Shown: one piece after another, positions 60,477 to 64,000 of the stretch
Layout: each line of letters starts with the position of its first letter
Numbering within the stretch: the first letter of the stretch is position 1
Assembly (NCBI RefSeq): GCF_000379605.1
Contig: NZ_KB902580.1
Coordinates: forward strand, 157,228-221,227
From: Rhizobium giardinii bv. giardinii H152
Lineage (GTDB): Bacteria > Pseudomonadota > Alphaproteobacteria > Rhizobiales > Rhizobiaceae
Length of the DNA stretch: 64,000 bases
Reading direction: 5' to 3'
Notes under the pieces: generated by a model
Databases searched by the model: none
What the model was told of the DNA's origin: nothing
The model's input: the letters and a program-made list of their open reading frames with translations, nothing else
Program-made: the position numbers and the translations under genes

Positions 60477-60944
60477 ATGACCAACCGCCACAACGATCCA
60501 CCACCCCTGCACGACCAATTGTGCTACGCGATCTACACCGCCGGCATCGCCATCCAGCGCGCTTACAAGCCTGTTCTCGACGAATTGGGGCTGACTTACC
60601 CGCAGTACCTCGTGCTCAACGTACTTTGGAGCGAAGATGGGCAAACGGTAGGCGCCATTGCCAACGCCCTTGCTCTGGAATCCAGCACGCTGACGCCGTT
60701 GCTGAAGCGCCTCGAGACATCGGGATTGCTGCGTAGGACCAGGAACCTCAGTAACGAGCGGCAGGTGATGATCGCGTTGACCGACGAAGGCCGAGCGTTG
60801 CAGCACAAGGCAGGCTGCCTCAGCGACACTTTGCTTGCAGCCTCGACTGAGACGCCGCAGGAATTGGCCGCATTGAACCGCGACGTGCGCCGTCTCCGCA
60901 ACGCGATCTATTCCCAAATCGGCGGGTGGGACGCGCCCGCTTGA
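60477..60944 (+). CDS. MarR-family regulator, OhrR-like
   Basis: A 155-residue regulator. It has the OhrR hallmark LCYAIYTAGIAIQRAYKPVL with the probable peroxide-sensing Cys16, then the winged helix VGAIANALALESSTLTPLLK and RNLSNERQVMIALTDEG. The reduced form of OhrR represses, and oxidation of this Cys by organic peroxides releases DNA. It is divergent from the exported alpha/beta hydrolase and lies next to two matching palindromes. No ohr peroxidase gene is nearby, so its target here is probably the hydrolase. The ribosome site is GGAG. Confidence 0.9.
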   Translation: MTNRHNDPPPLHDQLCYAIYTAGIAIQRAYKPVLDELGLTYPQYLVLNVLWSEDGQTVGAIANALALESSTLTPLLKRLETSGLLRRTRNLSNERQVMIALTDEGRALQHKAGCLSDTLLAASTETPQELAALNRDVRRLRNAIYSQIGGWDAPA

Positions 60945-61044
60945 ACAACCGGTGGCTGGAACGTGCGAAACGAAGGAGGTCTACGTCACTCGACTCCCCG
61001 CTTCCCGACGTCCGTCACCAAGTATGAACGTTAGGGCGATCACC

Positions 61045-61833
61045 TTAGACAGTCGGAACGGTTCCGCCATCAATGACAAACTCAGCGCCGTGGATCGCGG
61101 TGGCGCGATCCGAGGCCAGGTACGCGATGAGGTCTGCGACTTCATGAGGGTCGGCCGGACGCCCAATTGGAATACCGCCAAGGCTGTCAAGGACGACCTG
61201 TCGCGCTTCCTCGATCGTGCCGCCATTGGCGGCCTGCAGTCGTTTCAGAAGGTCCAAGGAAGACTCGGTCATGATCCAGCCGGGCGAGACGACATTGACC
61301 CGCACACCTTTCGGCCCAAGCTCCTTGGAGATGGACTTGCTGTAGGTCTTGAGCGCCGCCTTGGCGGCTGCATAAGCGGTGGTGGCCTCTGGCAAGGGAA
61401 GGACTGACTGGATGGAGGTCACGTGAACCACCGCGCCGCTGCCGCGTTCGATCATCTGCGGGAGTAGGAGACGATCAAGACGAACGGTCGCCAGGAGGTT
61501 CAGGTTCAGTTCGGCCAGCCAGTGATCGTCTGTCAGGGCGACGAAGCCGCCGCCCGGTGTCGACGATCCGCCAAGAACGTGAGCCAGAATATCGATTCCG
61601 CCCAAGCGCTCAAGTGCCGCCTTGGCCAGGATTGTTCCTCCCTTGACCGTCGTCAGGTCCGCCTGGACGAACTTGACGCCGTCGATGGGTTCCGGTGTTC
61701 CGCGGGCGGCAGTGATCACTCGGGCGCCTCCGGCCAAGAAGCGCTCCACCGTGGCGCGGCCCGCACCCTTGGTGCCGCCGCTGACCAGCACGCGCTTTCC
61801 CGCAAACTCGGTCGGATCTAATTTGATGCTCAT
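61045..61833 (-). CDS. SDR-family oxidoreductase
   Basis: A 262-residue classical SDR. It has the NAD(P) motif GGTKGAG (residues ~19-25), the catalytic Ser in [12 protein letters not shown], the YAAAK active site near 152, and [10 protein letters not shown] after it. The full length reaches [14 protein letters not shown], so it is intact. Its start overlaps the NTF2-like gene stop by ATGA. The pair is divergent from the LysR gene at 62383. Substrate unknown; the NTF2-like partner may act as a lyase, isomerase or small-molecule-binding protein. Confidence 0.9.
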   Translation of the reverse strand: MSIKLDPTEFAGKRVLVSGGTKGAGRATVERFLAGGARVITAARGTPEPIDGVKFVQADLTTVKGGTILAKAALERLGGIDILAHVLGGSSTPGGGFVALTDDHWLAELNLNLLATVRLDRLLLPQMIERGSGAVVHVTSIQSVLPLPEATTAYAAAKAALKTYSKSISKELGPKGVRVNVVSPGWIMTESSLDLLKRLQAANGGTIEEARQVVLDSLGGIPIGRPADPHEVADLIAYLASDRATAIHGAEFVIDGGTVPTV

Positions 61834-62156
61834 GCCGTAATCTCCAGGGCTTTGATAGTGTCGTTTTCGAGCGTGAAACGATAGGTGAAGCGGATCGGGC
61901 TCCCTTTGAAGTCGCCGTGGGCAAGCCCATCAATCACGACCTGACCGTTCTCATGCCGAACGGTATCCGGCGTGAAGATTGCCTTAGCGGGGATCACCGC
62001 CTCCTTGAGCAAGGTCCGCAGTTCAGCGTGACCATCGTGACGGCTTCCGTTGTCCAGAACGACCGCGTCGGGGGCGAAGGGTTTAAGCATGCTGTCTACA
62101 TCGAGTTGTGCGTTAGCCTCGACATAGTCAGCTATGGGTTTGGGTAGTGCTGGCAT
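61830..62156 (-). CDS. NTF2-like (SnoaL-type) protein
   Basis: A 108-residue protein of the nuclear transport factor 2-like fold. It starts [20 protein letters not shown], and has [20 protein letters not shown] and [20 protein letters not shown], typical of SnoaL-like domains. ATG 62156 is chosen for its AGGAGAACGCC ribosome site; the longer frame to 62249 crosses a second, truncated NTF2-like start. It is coupled to the SDR by ATGA. Such small proteins bind or isomerise small molecules. Confidence 0.82.
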   Translation of the reverse strand: MPALPKPIADYVEANAQLDVDSMLKPFAPDAVVLDNGSRHDGHAELRTLLKEAVIPAKAIFTPDTVRHENGQVVIDGLAHGDFKGSPIRFTYRFTLENDTIKALEITA

Positions 62157-62175
62157 TAAGGCGTTCTCCTCTGCA

Positions 62176-62271
62176 TTACGACGGCATGAACCGCACGATC
62201 TTCGCGAGAGCATCCGCGTCGTTGCGCCTTTCAGCGGCAATGTACGCATTTGACGACGTTGGAATGGCCAT
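62176..62271 (-). pseudogene. N-terminal stub of a second NTF2-like gene
   Basis: ATG 62271 opens MAIPTSSNAYIAAERRNDAD, then ALAKIVRFMPS and TAA at 62176-62178. This is the first 31 residues of an NTF2-like protein, whose family members begin with a similar YxxAxxRxDxxALA pattern. The rest is missing. It may be the residue of a tandem pair in which the downstream copy survived. Confidence 0.5.
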
Positions 62272-62382
62272 TGTGTCTCTCCCTATGAACTGACGTAGTA
62301 TTTAACTCTCGACCATTGCGCGGATAAGTGGGATAAATCGGCATGCGGCAATGAACAGATCGGGACAATGAACTAGGCAAGC

Positions 62383-63297
62383 GTGAAAGAGTTGGAAGCG
62401 GCCGTCGCGATTGCCCGGCGTGGGACATTCCGAGCAGCCGCCATCGATCTCGGTATTTCGACCACCGCTCTGAGCCACACGATAGGCAGGCTCGAGGCAG
62501 GGCTGGGAGTGAGATTGTTCAATCGCACTACGCGAAGCGTTTCGCTGACGGATGCAGGTCGGCTCTTTATCCAGCAAGTCGCTCCACTGCTTCAGGACCT
62601 CCATGCCGCCCTGGAGGCCGTGCGTGAGCAACGTGAAACACCGTCTGGGACGATAAGGATCAACGCGGCGCCATTTGCTGCGCGCGCGATCATCTCACCG
62701 CTCGTTCTAGAGTTCCTGCGCCGCTATCCCGACATGCACGTCGATATCGTCACGGAAGGAAAAATGGTCGATATCGTCCGGGATGGTTTCGATCTGGGCG
62801 TCAGGGTGGCAGGCCTCGTCCCAAGCGACATGATTGCCGTTTCACTTGGGAGACCGCAACGGCACGCGGTTGTCGGTTCTCCGGAGTATCTTGAGAAGTA
62901 TGGTACCCCGACTATTCCTCCAGATTTACTCAATCACAGATGCATCCGCGTTCGGTTGCCGGATGGCTCCTTGTTTCGGTGGCGTTTCGAAAAAGAGGGC
63001 GAGCAGTTGCAAGTCGATGTACGTGGCGCCATTACCCTCGATGAGGGGAGCCTTACAAGAACTGCCATTCTAAAGGGCACCGGCATCGGCTACATCTTTG
63101 AACAAGACATTCTCCCTGACATCGAGGCTGGGCGCGTCATCCGTGTTCTCGAAGACTGGACGCCGCCCTATCCGGGGCTTTGCCTGTACTATCCAGGGCG
63201 CCGAAACCTGTCTGCCGGCGTCAGAGCGTTCTTAGAACTTGCGCGTGAGGTCTCGCGACGGGCGGCCGGGGAATCGCGATGCGCGCCAACGAACTAA
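62383..63297 (+). CDS. LysR-family transcriptional regulator
   Basis: A 304-residue LysR regulator starting at GTG 62383, nine bases after an in-frame stop, so no longer form is possible. Its helix-turn-helix covers [20 protein letters not shown] and [20 protein letters not shown]. The effector domain has [20 protein letters not shown] and a [24 protein letters not shown] segment near the end. It is divergent from the NTF2-like/SDR pair, its probable target. A 21-bp repeat also found near the LysR gene at 55601 lies just past its stop. Confidence 0.9.
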   Translation: MKELEAAVAIARRGTFRAAAIDLGISTTALSHTIGRLEAGLGVRLFNRTTRSVSLTDAGRLFIQQVAPLLQDLHAALEAVREQRETPSGTIRINAAPFAARAIISPLVLEFLRRYPDMHVDIVTEGKMVDIVRDGFDLGVRVAGLVPSDMIAVSLGRPQRHAVVGSPEYLEKYGTPTIPPDLLNHRCIRVRLPDGSLFRWRFEKEGEQLQVDVRGAITLDEGSLTRTAILKGTGIGYIFEQDILPDIEAGRVIRVLEDWTPPYPGLCLYYPGRRNLSAGVRAFLELAREVSRRAAGESRCAPTN

Positions 63298-63562
63298 TCG
63301 CATTCGCCTTGAAGGGATCAGAACCTACGACCCTGTTGTTACAAAAGCATCCGTCGACAATTCCCCGTCGACTCGGCCCCGATGGAATGACCGATTTGGG
63401 GCCGATGGCCGACCGTCCGCTGCTAGGACGCCGAACACAGAAAGCGGACATCACCTACGATTCCGTCATCAACCACAGCGCTGCTGCCCATCCGGCGAGG
63501 TCCTGCCCCGGTGGGACACGGACCGCCGCGAACGTCGTCGTATTGGAGATGAAGAAGGTAGC
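63298..63562. other. Gene-free stretch with 21-bp repeat copy 2
   Basis: About 265 bases between a convergent LysR gene and the beta-barrel gene. It holds the second repeat copy at 63305-63325. No gene recognised. Confidence 0.5.
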
Positions 63563-64000
63563 TCAGAAATTGAACCGCACCCCGAAGACATTTGCACTGG
63601 AGCCGCCGTGCACGTCGCCGAGCGTCCCCCAGGCTCCGGACCGGTGGTGTATCCGCCAGAAGAAATCGACGTCGGGCATGGTGTTGAAGGAAAGGTTCAA
63701 CTCGGGGCCGAGATAGAACAGCGTTTTAGCGTCCCCGTTATGCTCCAGCTCGTTATTGCGCTCCCGTCCCTCCTGGGTATGCGTGACATGGCTGATGCCA
63801 AACGTAAAGGCTGGTGAGATACGGACGGTATCACCAATCTCGAAACCGTCGTAGCGAGCGACGCCGCCGCCCCAGAATTCCGCATTCGGATGCCCGCCGA
63901 ATCTTCCGGCGAACCCCGCTTCCAGTCCGAACCTGAAGGAGCCCATCCTAGCCGGGAAGTACTGGTAGCCGAGGCCGAAGATCGGGAGGTCCTCGTACGT
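63563..64000 (-). CDS. Outer-membrane beta-barrel protein, PagL/acyloxyacyl-hydrolase-like (partial)
   Basis: The C-terminal 145 residues are in the window; the frame stays open to the right edge, so the true start is outside. Alternating hydrophobic strands (IFGLGYQYFPARMGSFRFGL; FEIGDTVRISPAFTFGISHV) and a terminal aromatic (FGVRFNF) mark an outer-membrane barrel. FFWRIHHRSGAWGTLGDVHG resembles the His-Ser region of lipid A 3-O-deacylase PagL and related acyloxyacyl-hydrolase-like proteins, which trim acyl chains from lipid A. The match is suggestive, not certain. Confidence 0.6.
   Translation of the reverse strand, partial: TYEDLPIFGLGYQYFPARMGSFRFGLEAGFAGRFGGHPNAEFWGGGVARYDGFEIGDTVRISPAFTFGISHVTHTQEGRERNNELEHNGDAKTLFYLGPELNLSFNTMPDVDFFWRIHHRSGAWGTLGDVHGGSSANVFGVRFNF

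Noticed and set aside
60952..61407. 151-codon plus-strand frame after the MarR gene
   Set aside because: Mostly antisense to the intact SDR gene and without motifs.
1..64000. CRISPR array
   Set aside because: No regularly spaced direct repeats of suitable size were seen, and no cas gene.
1..64000. Prophage or conjugation module
   Set aside because: No capsid, terminase, portal, relaxase or type IV secretion proteins were recognised; only IS remnants.

Overview
The window looks like an accessory region (large plasmid, chromid or chromosomal island) of a Rhizobiales bacterium in the Rhizobium/Agrobacterium group. The grounds are two BA14K-family proteins, a decayed RHE_PE00001/DUF1612-type gene, CUT1 sugar transporters with LacI control, many LysR regulators, Tat-type leaders and remnants of IS5, IS481, IS6 and IS1111-type elements in GC-rich DNA. 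This is inference from protein families only; no rRNA and no complete tRNA was found.

Layout. 0-5 kb: a Gfo/Idh/MocA dehydrogenase, a BA14K protein, a broken sugar-ABC ATPase, a class III cyclase with TPRs and an IS5-like remnant. 5.5-11.4 kb: a complete type I secretion locus, with a large acidic DUF5801-type substrate, an ABC exporter and an HlyD-type adaptor. 11.6-17.1 kb: a graveyard with a broken IS481 transposase, a 5' fragment of tRNA-Ser, a 24-bp perfect palindrome, a second BA14K gene, a broken small gene, three small zinc-finger-like genes and an intact IS1111-type IS110 element. 17.3-28.3 kb: an SRAP (YedK/HMCES-like) protein whose start position reads ATC, then a quinone/aromatic-detoxification-like set (DUF1275, MFS, DoxX, amidohydrolase, XapX, isochorismatase, ring-cleaving dioxygenase, two LysR genes). 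Three promoters in this set share an operator-like motif with the same 23-bp phasing. 28.3-33.3 kb: gene relics plus a PhnA-like membrane protein, YidB, a Crp/Fnr regulator and DUF6894.

33.3-42.3 kb holds the most unusual locus: four minus-strand glycosyltransferase genes. Three are fused to other enzymes: GT + UDP-galactopyranose mutase, GT + Gfo/Idh/MocA + MDR dehydrogenase, and GT + clan GH-A hydrolase. These three are joined by short overlaps. The set suggests assembly of a galactofuranose-containing glycan or glycoconjugate. 42.6-51.3 kb: a broken PHB depolymerase, then a sugar operon (solute-binding protein, two permeases, LacI, FucU/RbsD, ribokinase) facing a divergent ATPase gene, with two identical LacI-type palindromes between them. 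51.5-64 kb: small oxidoreductase/hydrolase units, most with a neighbouring LysR or MarR gene (aldo/keto reductase, MBL hydrolase, VOC, SDR, GMC oxidoreductase, alpha/beta hydrolase, OhrR-like MarR, SDR + NTF2-like), with more relics. The window ends inside an outer-membrane beta-barrel gene.

About a dozen broken genes lie next to intact, well-organised operons, which fits a replicon region with repeated insertion and deletion. All function calls rest on sequence recognition by eye; no database search was run.
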